DNA of 64,000 bases, from positions 1-64,000 of the forward strand of contig CALXHP010000001.1 of assembly GCA_944388135.1 (NCBI GenBank), read 5' to 3'. This DNA is from an uncultured Gemmiger sp. (GTDB taxonomy: Bacteria > Bacillota > Clostridia > Oscillospirales > Ruminococcaceae). The position numbers were made by a program, and so were the translations under genes. Below the pieces are notes generated by a model. It worked only from the letters and a program-made list of their open reading frames with translations, searched no databases and was not told the origin of the DNA. Position 1 is the first letter of the stretch, and every line of letters begins with the position of its first letter. Positions 25,901 through 32,881 of this stretch are shown piece after piece.

Positions 25901-26447
25901 GCTGGACCTCATCCACCGTCAGGGGTGCGGTGGGTTCGTCCATGATCAGGATCTTTGCCTTTTTGCTGACGGATTTGGCGATCTCGACGATCTGCATCTG
26001 GGCAGGGCTCATGGTTGCCACAATCTGGTTGGGGTCCAGGTGAACGCCCAGATCATCAAAGAGCTTTTTGGCTGCCTTGCGCCGTCCTTCAAAGTCCACG
26101 AAGGGGCCGCTGTTGGTATGTACCCCCAGAAAGACGTTTTCTGCCGCCGTCAGGCTGGGCACATTGTTGAATTCCTGGTAGATGACCTGGATGCCGTTTT
26201 CGGCTGCCAGCTTAACATTCATCTCGGTATACTCATGGCCGCCCACCGTAATGGTGCCGCTGGTCGGCGCGTGATACCCGGCGATCGCTTTGATCAGTGT
26301 GGACTTGCCTGCTCCGTTCTCACCGATCAGGCAGTGGACCTCCCCTTCCCGAAAATCCAGAGAGATATCATCCAACGCTTTTACGCCGGGGAACTGTTTG
26401 GTCAGGTGGTCGACCCGCAGCACGATTTTGTCCGATACGATTGCCAC
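22929..26447 (-). CDS. In-frame chimera: sugar ABC-transporter ATPase (RbsA-like, C-terminus missing) joined to GH3 beta-glucosidase (N-terminus missing)
   Basis: One 1172-residue frame. Residues 1 to about 450 are an RbsA/MglA-type tandem ATPase with Walker A GENGAGKS (42-49), MDEPTAPL, the second-domain LSGDNQQK and FDEPTRGIDVG, but the match stops at NELVAQGN; the H-loop and last ~55 residues are gone. From about 455 onward the sequence is a GH3 enzyme of the reversed-domain type: GH3_C-like (ENADRQAAAGDY, NPSGKLTDTW, GFGLSYTTF), a fibronectin-III-like part, then the GH3 barrel with IKHYACNNQE and the nucleophile in IMTDW. About 100 residues of its start are missing. The junction lies near 25,085-25,105. 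This reads as a deletion that fused two operon genes, unless it is an assembly error. GTG at 26447 has GGAGG 8 bases upstream. Confidence 0.8.
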   Translation of the reverse strand: MAIVSDKIVLRVDHLTKQFPGVKALDDISLDFREGEVHCLIGENGAGKSTLIKAIAGYHAPTSGTITVGGHEYTEMNVKLAAENGIQVIYQEFNNVPSLTAAENVFLGVHTNSGPFVDFEGRRKAAKKLFDDLGVHLDPNQIVATMSPAQMQIVEIAKSVSKKAKILIMDEPTAPLTVDEVQLLFQIIRDLKKQGVTIIYISHRLEELFEIGDRISVMRDGKYVTTLQAEDATREQLIAAMVGRTVSQTCPPRDVKIGEEILRVEHLCGNGDTDINFTLHRGEILGFGGLVGAGRTELMEVLYGAAPLESGQIYYEGKPVRIDTPRKGIHTGIGLVPEDRKEKGLFLNQSIAWNTTINCLDRFANGVFGLVRNKEVDAEAEKYQKAFHIKTPSMGQLVMNLSGDNQQKVVLAKTMAADAEVVIFDEPTRGIDVGAKQEIYSLMNELVAQGNPCRPERIEPAGRSQHLFTAYSTHPFAMPAGGDVYKTEAEVAVYCIARVAGENADRQAAAGDYELSECEREHLKMLEALYAHVVLIVNAGGVVDLAFLEEFPRIQAVLIVSQPGMEGGHAVADVLGGAVNPSGKLTDTWADHYRDYPNAATFSHNNGNVEKELYEEGIYVGYRYFDSFQVPVRYGFGFGLSYTTFRLETVGVSAAADGRVTVQTRVTNTGAVAGREVVQVYAGLPDGKLEKEARRLVAFGKTALLQPGENENLLLNFGPEQLESYEETTSAWMLERGLYGIYVGNSLQASTLQAGLLLPEDKVLTRTQTICPPRQTLHLLSLPAEKRAARYAAMEAAARDVTVLPYDLTAVSTRVVDYELREPRDEAAELVESLTEEQLIHLATGEPSKGQSESNDSEKASALGSAGSAVPGSAAETSSIALEQGVANIVLADGPAGLRLTQTYYVKNGRPQPVPLEMSLEHGLFYEGPVPGGEPYHQYCTAIPVGTLLAQTWDMPLLQEVGGAIGEEMKLFGVQLWLAPGMNIHRNPLCGRNFEYYAEDPLLSGRCAAAITKGVQSHPGIGTTIKHYACNNQEDNRMASDSILTERTLREIYLKGFEIAIGEAGPRSIMTSYNLINGVHAANCYDTCTKAARCEFGFDGVIMTDWTTTNVDDSCTASGCIRAGNDVVMPGMDMDHEDIRRALADGSLSLEELKRCVTRLVRVILHSDCYEG

Positions 26448-26537
26448 CGAAAGTTCCTCCTTTTTATTCTTTTATGAAAGGGCTCCCACAGAACTTCTTC
26501 CATGGGAGCCGGATTTCGTTGCCCGGTGATCCAGGGA

Positions 26538-27533
26538 TCAGCCGGCGTAATAGTTGCTGATATTCTCCGGGGTGACAGCTTCGCCGCCCAGGGTGACCAG
26601 GGTATGGGAGTCATACTCGCCGTTCAGATAAGCCAGGAGGCCTTCACCCATCTGTGCGCCGGAATCGCCCATATAGATGGTGCCTTTGGCATAGCCGCCC
26701 GCCGCGATGTCGGCAAGGACCGCTTCCTCGGCGTCATGGCCAAACACGGCGGCATCCTTGTCGTAGCCCAGGGCGTTCCACACTTCGGAAACTTCCTTGA
26801 CAAAGGAATCGGAGTAGCTCAGGATCACCTTGCAGTCGGGGTAAAGGGTGTTCAGGTTTTCGGCAAAGGTGGTGCCGTCGCCGGTATTGGTGCACTCACT
26901 TTCGTATACCACTTCGGCACCGGGGCAGAGTTCCTCCATGGCGGCCTTGTAGCCGTCCACACGGTCCATCATGTTCTGGCTCATGGTGGAAGTAATGTAA
27001 GCCACCTGGGCCTTGCCGTCGAAGTTGGTGTTGATATAATCGGCAGCGGTCTGGCCGATCAGGTAACCGGTGGCGTAGTTGTCCGCCACCTGGCAGACAT
27101 CATAGTTCTCGTTTTCCACGCCGCAGGTCAGTACGGCGATGCCGGCATCCATGGCTTCTTTCAGCGCGTCGTCGCCGGAGGCATCAATGGTCATGTAGGC
27201 AATGCCCACCACGCCGTCGGTGATGAAGTTTTCGATGACCGTGACCGCTTCACTGGCGTCATACTCAAAGGACTGGATGTTGGCGGTATAACCGGCAGCT
27301 TCCACCGTGGAGGCCAGCGAGTTGGCCGTGTTCACAAAAAATTCGGAACCCAGGGTGGGCATCAGGATGCCGATGGTCCCTTTGCTGCCGGTGGCCGAAG
27401 TTTCCGCCGTAGAGGAAGCGGTCCCTTCGGAAGAAGCCGATGCAGAACCGGAGCTGCTGGAGCCGGTGCTGCCGCAGGCTGCCAGGCTGACCATCATCGA
27501 GGCCGACAGTGCCAATGCAAAAATTTTTTTCAT
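26538..27533 (-). CDS. Sugar ABC transporter substrate-binding lipoprotein
   Basis: A 331-residue periplasmic-binding-protein family 4 (ribose/galactose-type) lipoprotein. A lipobox (LAAC, cysteine 20) ends the signal peptide, followed by a Ser/Thr/Ala-rich linker to about residue 50, then IGILMPTLGSEFF, the typical first strand and loop, and FGHDAEEAVLADIAAGG near 270. Anchored outside the membrane, it would deliver a sugar, plausibly a beta-glucoside-derived one given the GH3 gene. ATG at 27533 with AAGGAG upstream. Lies 72 bases after the divergent permease and 90 bases before the ATPase-GH3 chimera. Confidence 0.9.
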   Translation of the reverse strand: MKKIFALALSASMMVSLAACGSTGSSSSGSASASSEGTASSTAETSATGSKGTIGILMPTLGSEFFVNTANSLASTVEAAGYTANIQSFEYDASEAVTVIENFITDGVVGIAYMTIDASGDDALKEAMDAGIAVLTCGVENENYDVCQVADNYATGYLIGQTAADYINTNFDGKAQVAYITSTMSQNMMDRVDGYKAAMEELCPGAEVVYESECTNTGDGTTFAENLNTLYPDCKVILSYSDSFVKEVSEVWNALGYDKDAAVFGHDAEEAVLADIAAGGYAKGTIYMGDSGAQMGEGLLAYLNGEYDSHTLVTLGGEAVTPENISNYYAG

Positions 27534-27605
27534 GTTGTCTTTCTCCTTTCACGTTTGCAAGCGCCCTGTGCGCGTTGCCTTTCCATGAGCAGAGAATAGC
27601 ACATT

Positions 27606-28577
27606 TCACAGCGCCGAAGAATGTGGTAACTTTTGGATTAGGTGCCGGAATTTTTGGATTTTTGCTGTTTTTTCTATTTTTTCTGCTGTTTTTTTGAAAA
27701 ATTCCAGAATATATGTACAAAGAATAAAGGTACCACACACCCAATACAGCCCGGTACTGTTCATCCCGAAATGCTGGCAAAGGGCATTTACCAGCACCAG
27801 ACCCATACTGCCCACCGCCGCCTTCCAGACAAGGTTGCGGCGGGTGGGCCGGATACAGTTCCCGATCGCCAAAGCCATAAAAACGCGGTATGTATAATCC
27901 AGCGACACATAGTTGGTCAGCATGCCGGCGCGCTGAAACAGCGCTATGCCCGAAACGCCCACCAGCAGCGCGGCCACCACACAGGCAACACAGTAGATCT
28001 GGCGGATCTTCATCCCAAAGGTGGCATGATTTTTTTCCGCCTGCACCGCCAGCGAAAGGGAGCGCCCCCAGGTGGTACAGTTCAGATACAGATAAATGGC
28101 CCCGCCCACCAGCAACGTACCGATCCCCCAAAAGGCGGCCGTTCCCGCAGACTGCGCCGGGATCGTTTTTTCCGAAGCGCGGATATAGATCCAGGAGGCC
28201 GGTCCCACCATCACATACTGGCAGGCAAAAGTAAACAGGCTCAGGTTGACATAGGGTTTTACCATCCCGTACAGATACCCCAACACCCCCGAAAGCAGCA
28301 GCACCGCCAGCCAGGCGAGCCAGGTCTGTACCCCCAGGGCCTGAAGATAGCACACACCGGCCGCCACCAGGGTCATCTGAGCGCCGACGGAAAGATTGTA
28401 CACCCCCATCATCATAAAGATGCCCTGGCCCAAAAGAGCCGGGAACCACAGGGCCGCCTGGCGGAGGTAGATTTCCAGGGTTTTCCCATCCAGAACCGGA
28501 TTCACCGTTCCCAGAAAGAAGAGCAGAATGGCCAGATAAGTCGCAAAGCCCGGCAATGCATGATACAGTTTTCTCAT
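27606..28577 (-). CDS. Divergent RbsC-like ABC permease
   Basis: A 323-residue protein with about nine membrane segments. MMMGVYNLSVGAQM corresponds to the IDLSVG region of ribose-type permeases, and YGMVKPYVNLSLFTFACQY to their NGxLIxxxxIPxFIxTL region, but the overall match is poor. The start overlaps the preceding pseudo-ATPase gene by four bases (ATGA), so the two are made together. It could be the permease for the downstream lipoprotein and ATPase, or, as I think more likely, the membrane half of a signalling ABC receptor. Confidence 0.65.
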   Translation of the reverse strand: MRKLYHALPGFATYLAILLFFLGTVNPVLDGKTLEIYLRQAALWFPALLGQGIFMMMGVYNLSVGAQMTLVAAGVCYLQALGVQTWLAWLAVLLLSGVLGYLYGMVKPYVNLSLFTFACQYVMVGPASWIYIRASEKTIPAQSAGTAAFWGIGTLLVGGAIYLYLNCTTWGRSLSLAVQAEKNHATFGMKIRQIYCVACVVAALLVGVSGIALFQRAGMLTNYVSLDYTYRVFMALAIGNCIRPTRRNLVWKAAVGSMGLVLVNALCQHFGMNSTGLYWVCGTFILCTYILEFFKKTAEKIEKTAKIQKFRHLIQKLPHSSAL

Positions 28578-30016
28578 GATGTCACCTCGGCCAGATCTAC
28601 CAAACGGTCATACCAGTTGGCCGCCTGGTAGTCACTGCTGCCCAGATAGCTGGTATGACTGGAGGAAAGCACCACCACCGCGGTTCCTCTGGCACGCAAA
28701 CGGTCAAAGGCTTTCAGCAGCAGTTGGCGGCCGGCGCCGTCCACGGTGGCAAAGGGGTCCCGGAAGATGACCACATCGGGATGAAACAGACAGAGGTTTT
28801 CCATCTGCAGGTCCAGCTTTTCCAGTTCGGTCAGCTGTTCCATCCGGGCAGGCATGGGCCGGCGCGGCGCCTCCCATTCCCGTTCCGCCGTCTTGAACAC
28901 CCCTTTGGGGGGCAGCCAGAATCCCCCCGCGCAAAGCCGGCGGACGCTGAGAAACAGCAGATTCTGCTGCACCGACAGATTGGGGAACTGTGCCTCGTCC
29001 GTCAGGTTTTCCACCGCCACAATGGGGTACCGGTGCAGACGGAAATTCCAGCCGCCGGGCAGGGTTTTTCCCTTATAAAACAGTTCAGCGCCGCATTTTT
29101 CCTGGCCGGAAAGGATCCGGAAGATCTGTTCTTTGCGGGGCAGGTCATACTCCACAAGATGCAGCGCCTCTGCCGGATAGACTTTCAGATCAAAACGACC
29201 CTTTGCACAGGGCAGCCCTTTTGCTTCCAGCAGCAGGGTTCCGGTGGGGGCAACGGGACGCGCCGGGGTCTGTTCCCAATGCAGGGTGTCGTCCATCCAG
29301 CGCAGGACTGTCTGCTGAATATGGGGCCCGCTGATCTTGCGCACAATGGTCCCTGCCTCGAAGCAGAAGCAGCGGTCCGCCAGCTGGTCAAGGCCACGGC
29401 TGCCAACGTTGAGCAAAAACGAAAGTTTATACTGCCGCTTTACTTTTTCCATCACCCTGGCCAGGGTGTCCAGGTCCTTTTGGGAATAGCCCTCAAAGTT
29501 TTCCTCGATCACCATCAGGGCGGCGCCCCTGTCCAGGGCTTTGGCGATGTCCAGCAGGCACCATTCCACCGGCCGCAGGTCCTGCACCCTGTCCCGGGGA
29601 TTGCGCTGGACCCCCACCTGTTTTATGAGGTGTTCGGCGCAGGCAGCCAGGCGGTGGCGTTCCCAAAAGAAATGGCGGCAGCCGTCCGCCCGCATCAGGA
29701 ACAGGTAGTCCATCAGGGTAATGCCGCCGGCTTCCGACTGCAAGAATCTTCCGCGGGGTGCATCGCTGTAAAAGATACGTTGCCGGAGCCGCCGTTCCGC
29801 CTGCTCGGCCACAGTTGCTCCGTCGAAACGGAGGATTCCCGCCCGGCGGGGTTGCTGCCCGCAAAGGTATTGGATAAAAGCCGAAACCCCCGCATGAAGA
29901 TTGCCCACCAGGGCAACGGATTCCCCCCGATAGATCACCGCAAAAAGCTGCTCTGCCTGCACTTTATGGGGAGTGCCCACCGTCAGCCCGCTGCAAGAAA
30001 ACAGGATTTCCTTCAC
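28574..30016 (-). CDS. Degenerate tandem ABC ATPase of the sugar-transporter type (no Walker A lysine)
   Basis: 480 residues, the usual length of RbsA-type tandem ATPases. In the first domain the P-loop position reads VGNLHAGVSAF, with valine where lysine is required; Walker B reads LMVIEEN. In the second domain the P-loop position reads YDLPRKEQIF and Walker B reads VVIFRDPFATVDG. Neither domain has an LSGGQ-like signature. It therefore keeps the architecture but is unlikely to hydrolyse ATP normally. GTG at 30016 overlaps the kinase stop by four bases (GTGA), and its own stop overlaps the permease start, tying the three proteins into one translational unit. Confidence 0.7.
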   Translation of the reverse strand: MKEILFSCSGLTVGTPHKVQAEQLFAVIYRGESVALVGNLHAGVSAFIQYLCGQQPRRAGILRFDGATVAEQAERRLRQRIFYSDAPRGRFLQSEAGGITLMDYLFLMRADGCRHFFWERHRLAACAEHLIKQVGVQRNPRDRVQDLRPVEWCLLDIAKALDRGAALMVIEENFEGYSQKDLDTLARVMEKVKRQYKLSFLLNVGSRGLDQLADRCFCFEAGTIVRKISGPHIQQTVLRWMDDTLHWEQTPARPVAPTGTLLLEAKGLPCAKGRFDLKVYPAEALHLVEYDLPRKEQIFRILSGQEKCGAELFYKGKTLPGGWNFRLHRYPIVAVENLTDEAQFPNLSVQQNLLFLSVRRLCAGGFWLPPKGVFKTAEREWEAPRRPMPARMEQLTELEKLDLQMENLCLFHPDVVIFRDPFATVDGAGRQLLLKAFDRLRARGTAVVVLSSSHTSYLGSSDYQAANWYDRLVDLAEVTS

Positions 30017-30999
30017 AGTTCCACCTCCGGCCTGGTGATGCGCGGCAGCACGATCTCCATATCGGTGCCGCGGCCCACCGTGCTGTAGGCGTGCAGGCTG
30101 TACTCTTTTCCGAACAGCATCTGGATTCGCCGGTTGATGTTGGGCAGTGCGATCCCGTTGCCGTGGGATTTGGTGGGCTGCGGGGTATCCACCTTGCCGC
30201 TGATGCGGTCATTCAGCGCGCACAATGCCGCCGGGGCCATTCCTTCCCCGTCATCCGACACCGTCAGCAGCAGCATATTGTCCGAGGCATCCACTACCAG
30301 CCGCACCGTTCCGCTGGTGCGGTTTTCAAACCCGTGGAGCAGCGCATTCTCCACCAGCGGCTGCAGCATCAGTTTGGGTACATAGCAACCCACCAGTTGT
30401 TCCTCGTCTTCCATAAAATCGATCTCCAGCCGGAACCGGTTGGAAAAGCGGTAGTTCTGAATCAGCATGTACCCTTTTACATTTTCGATTTCATCAAACA
30501 ACGGTACCACGTTTTCTTTGCGGCTGATGCTGTATTGGAAGAAGTTGCCCAGCGCTTCCAGCATCTTGGCCACATCACGGTTCCCATCCATCAGGGCCTG
30601 ACCCCGGATGCATTCCAGTGTGTTGTACAAAAAATGCGGATTGATCTGGCTCTGCAGGGCCTGCAGTGTAGCATACTGCTCCATGGCACGCTGTGCGTCC
30701 TGGTTCCGGGTTTCTTTCATGTTCCCCTGCACGATCGCCTCCAGCTGGTGATGAAAGGGGATGCGACTCCATTCTTCTCCCTGGCAGGCCGTTTTCCAGG
30801 TTTCATCCTGCACGATCCGGTCCAGATACCGCTCCTGGCGGCGGTAGCTCCAGGCCGCTGCCAGCAGCAGCGCCCCGCAGCCGGCCACCACCGCCATCAG
30901 GGCGATCCTGCCCGCATCCAGCAGCACAAGGAGCGCCATCACCGCCACCAGAAAAACGCCGCATGCCCAGAAAACCGGGATCTTCTTTTTGGACCTCAT
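30013..30999 (-). CDS. YesM/LytS-type sensor histidine kinase without an extracellular sensor domain
   Basis: A 328-residue kinase. Two membrane segments (about 8-28 and 32-50) are separated by only a few residues, so there is no extracellular ligand domain. The cytoplasmic part has the His_kinase motif INPHFLYNTLE (phospho-accepting histidine near 121), the N-box LQPLVENALLHG (about 213), and G-boxes DDGEGM and GIALPNINRR. Such kinases normally carry a large extracytoplasmic domain. Translational coupling to the degenerate ABC ATPase and permease suggests those proteins supply the input signal. Starts 17 bases after the response regulator. Confidence 0.85.
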   Translation of the reverse strand: MRSKKKIPVFWACGVFLVAVMALLVLLDAGRIALMAVVAGCGALLLAAAWSYRRQERYLDRIVQDETWKTACQGEEWSRIPFHHQLEAIVQGNMKETRNQDAQRAMEQYATLQALQSQINPHFLYNTLECIRGQALMDGNRDVAKMLEALGNFFQYSISRKENVVPLFDEIENVKGYMLIQNYRFSNRFRLEIDFMEDEEQLVGCYVPKLMLQPLVENALLHGFENRTSGTVRLVVDASDNMLLLTVSDDGEGMAPAALCALNDRISGKVDTPQPTKSHGNGIALPNINRRIQMLFGKEYSLHAYSTVGRGTDMEIVLPRITRPEVEL

Positions 31000-31016
31000 G
31001 GCTTTTCACCCTCCCT

Positions 31017-32618
31017 TCAGGAGTACATTTTCCGATAGAGCGACGGCTTGATCCCCACCACTTTGGCAAAGCACTGGCTGAAATAGCGCGTATCGGTGTA
31101 CCCCACCCGCTCGGCAATGCTCATCATGGTTTCGTTGGTGGTGCGAAGCAGTTCTTTGGCCTTCTCGATGCGGTAATCCTGGAGGTAATTCTGGAAATTT
31201 TTCCCGGTCTGCTTTTTGAACAGCGCCGAAAAATAGCTGGGATTCATCTGCAGCCGGTCCGCAATCTCCTCCAGGGTGATTTTTTCGGCATAGTGTTCCG
31301 CCACATATTTTTCCGCCTCCCGAATGGGCCGGGCGGATTTTTGTTCCTGCCCGGCCTGGAGTTTTCTCAGCATATCGCAAAGTTCCTCCTGCAGGGTATC
31401 AAACAGCATACCGGCCGTCCAGCACTGGCTCAGCCGGTCCTGCAGCTGCCGGGCCTTTTGCAGGATCTGCTGTGTCTGCGGAAAGAAGCCAAAAAATTCT
31501 GCCGCAAAATCATCCGCCATGCGGTACCAGTCCACAGGGTCCGGGTGATCCGCCTGTTGCAGCTGTGCATACTTGGCCTTCAGCAGCGCCGTCAGGGCCT
31601 CCCCCGAAAAAGCCTCCACCGCATTTTGCAGCTGATATTTTTCCGCTGTATTAAGGGTCACACAGGGATTTTCCGGCCCCGTCCACTGGGTGCCGGAAAT
31701 GATCCGGTCCACCCCCAGCAGGATCCTCTGTCTTGTCCGGTGCCGGGCGCAGGCGATGGTCCGGGCCGCCTGCTCCGGCGTGCCCTCCTCCCCGATGGCC
31801 ATGGTGACCCGGTAGGCCGAAAAGGGCGCCAGATACTGCTTCACGTCGGAAAAGACCGTATGCAATTCCCGCAGGATCTTTTCTGAGCCGCCTGCCTCAT
31901 AATTCAGCACAAAGAGTACCCCGCATTTCTGTACGATGGCATACAGCTGCTCATGCACCGAGGGCCGCAGCCGGTTTTCCGTCATGGAGATCACATTGTT
32001 GATGACCAGCCGGTCCTGAATGTCCTCCTTTTCCTCGGGCGTATCATAATCCAGCCAAAGCATCACCGCCAGCAGTTTTCCCGCCCGGATGTTGGTATGG
32101 TAATTCCGGTTGAAGTTGTCCCAGTCAATTGCCTGTCCGGAGCGTTCCAGCACCGACACGGCATCGGCACCGCTGAGCAGCTGGCCCAGATGGGCTGCCT
32201 CCTTCAGGCGTTTTTCTTCCTGCACCTTCCGGATGCTCTGTGCATGGGTCTGGGTCACCTTGGCCAGCACGGCATTCAGTTCCTCTTCTTTTACCGGTTT
32301 GAGCAGATAATCCTCTACCCCGTATTTCAGGGCCGTGTGGGCATACTCAAACTCCCGGAACCCGCTGATAAAGATAAAATGGGGATGCAGGTTGCTTTCC
32401 TGTACCTTCTGTACCAGCTTCAGACCGTCCATGACCGGCATCTTGATATCGGAAATAACAATGTCCGGGTGATGGAGCAGAATGGCCCCGTAGGCCTGTT
32501 CACTGTTGTCATGCACCCCCAGCCGTTCCAGGTTCAGCTCCTCCCAGTGCACCAGGCGGGCCACCAACTGGCCGATGCGATATTCATCATCCACGATCAG
32601 CAATGTGATTTTTTTCAT
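31017..32618 (-). CDS. YesN-like response regulator with AraC-type DNA-binding domain
   Basis: 533 residues. A receiver domain at 1-120 has the acidic pair at residues 10-11, the phospho-acceptor aspartate 57 in ISDIKMP, and the conserved lysine in LLKPV (near 107). A long linker (about 130-430) typical of YesN proteins follows, and an AraC/XylS pair of helix-turn-helix motifs occupies about 430-533 (ITLEEIADRLQMNPSYFSAL; IAERVGYTDTRYFSQCF). ATG at 32618 has GAGGA 6 bases upstream; a GTG at 32630 is less likely. As the first gene of the locus, it probably controls the downstream sugar-binding protein and glycosidase genes. Confidence 0.9.
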   Translation of the reverse strand: MKKITLLIVDDEYRIGQLVARLVHWEELNLERLGVHDNSEQAYGAILLHHPDIVISDIKMPVMDGLKLVQKVQESNLHPHFIFISGFREFEYAHTALKYGVEDYLLKPVKEEELNAVLAKVTQTHAQSIRKVQEEKRLKEAAHLGQLLSGADAVSVLERSGQAIDWDNFNRNYHTNIRAGKLLAVMLWLDYDTPEEKEDIQDRLVINNVISMTENRLRPSVHEQLYAIVQKCGVLFVLNYEAGGSEKILRELHTVFSDVKQYLAPFSAYRVTMAIGEEGTPEQAARTIACARHRTRQRILLGVDRIISGTQWTGPENPCVTLNTAEKYQLQNAVEAFSGEALTALLKAKYAQLQQADHPDPVDWYRMADDFAAEFFGFFPQTQQILQKARQLQDRLSQCWTAGMLFDTLQEELCDMLRKLQAGQEQKSARPIREAEKYVAEHYAEKITLEEIADRLQMNPSYFSALFKKQTGKNFQNYLQDYRIEKAKELLRTTNETMMSIAERVGYTDTRYFSQCFAKVVGIKPSLYRKMYS

Positions 32619-32747
32619 TGTTTTCCTCACTTATCCTGGCGTGGGCGGGACCTGCCGACATGTACTCCATCGGTCCGCCGCAACATAGTTTCTGTTTTTT
32701 GGGCTGAAAACTCGGACATTTTTGGTAAGATTGCCCTATATTTCCAC

Positions 32748-32776
32748 ATTATAACGTAAAAAATGCTTCTGTGCAA
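32748..32776 (-). promoter_or_regulatory. Promoter of the two-component/ABC locus
   Basis: Minus-strand TTGCAC, 17 bases, TATAAT, about 130 bases upstream of the response regulator start. The 263-base gap between this gene and the plus-strand gene at 32882 holds nothing else clear. Confidence 0.5.
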
Positions 32777-32881
32777 CCGGCCCGCCTCCGTTATTTTACA
32801 ACAGTCCATTTTGTGGGACCGGTGGTTTTTCTGTCACCTCCCGTTTCATGACCGCATAGCCTGTGGGCAGGAGGTGTTTGT

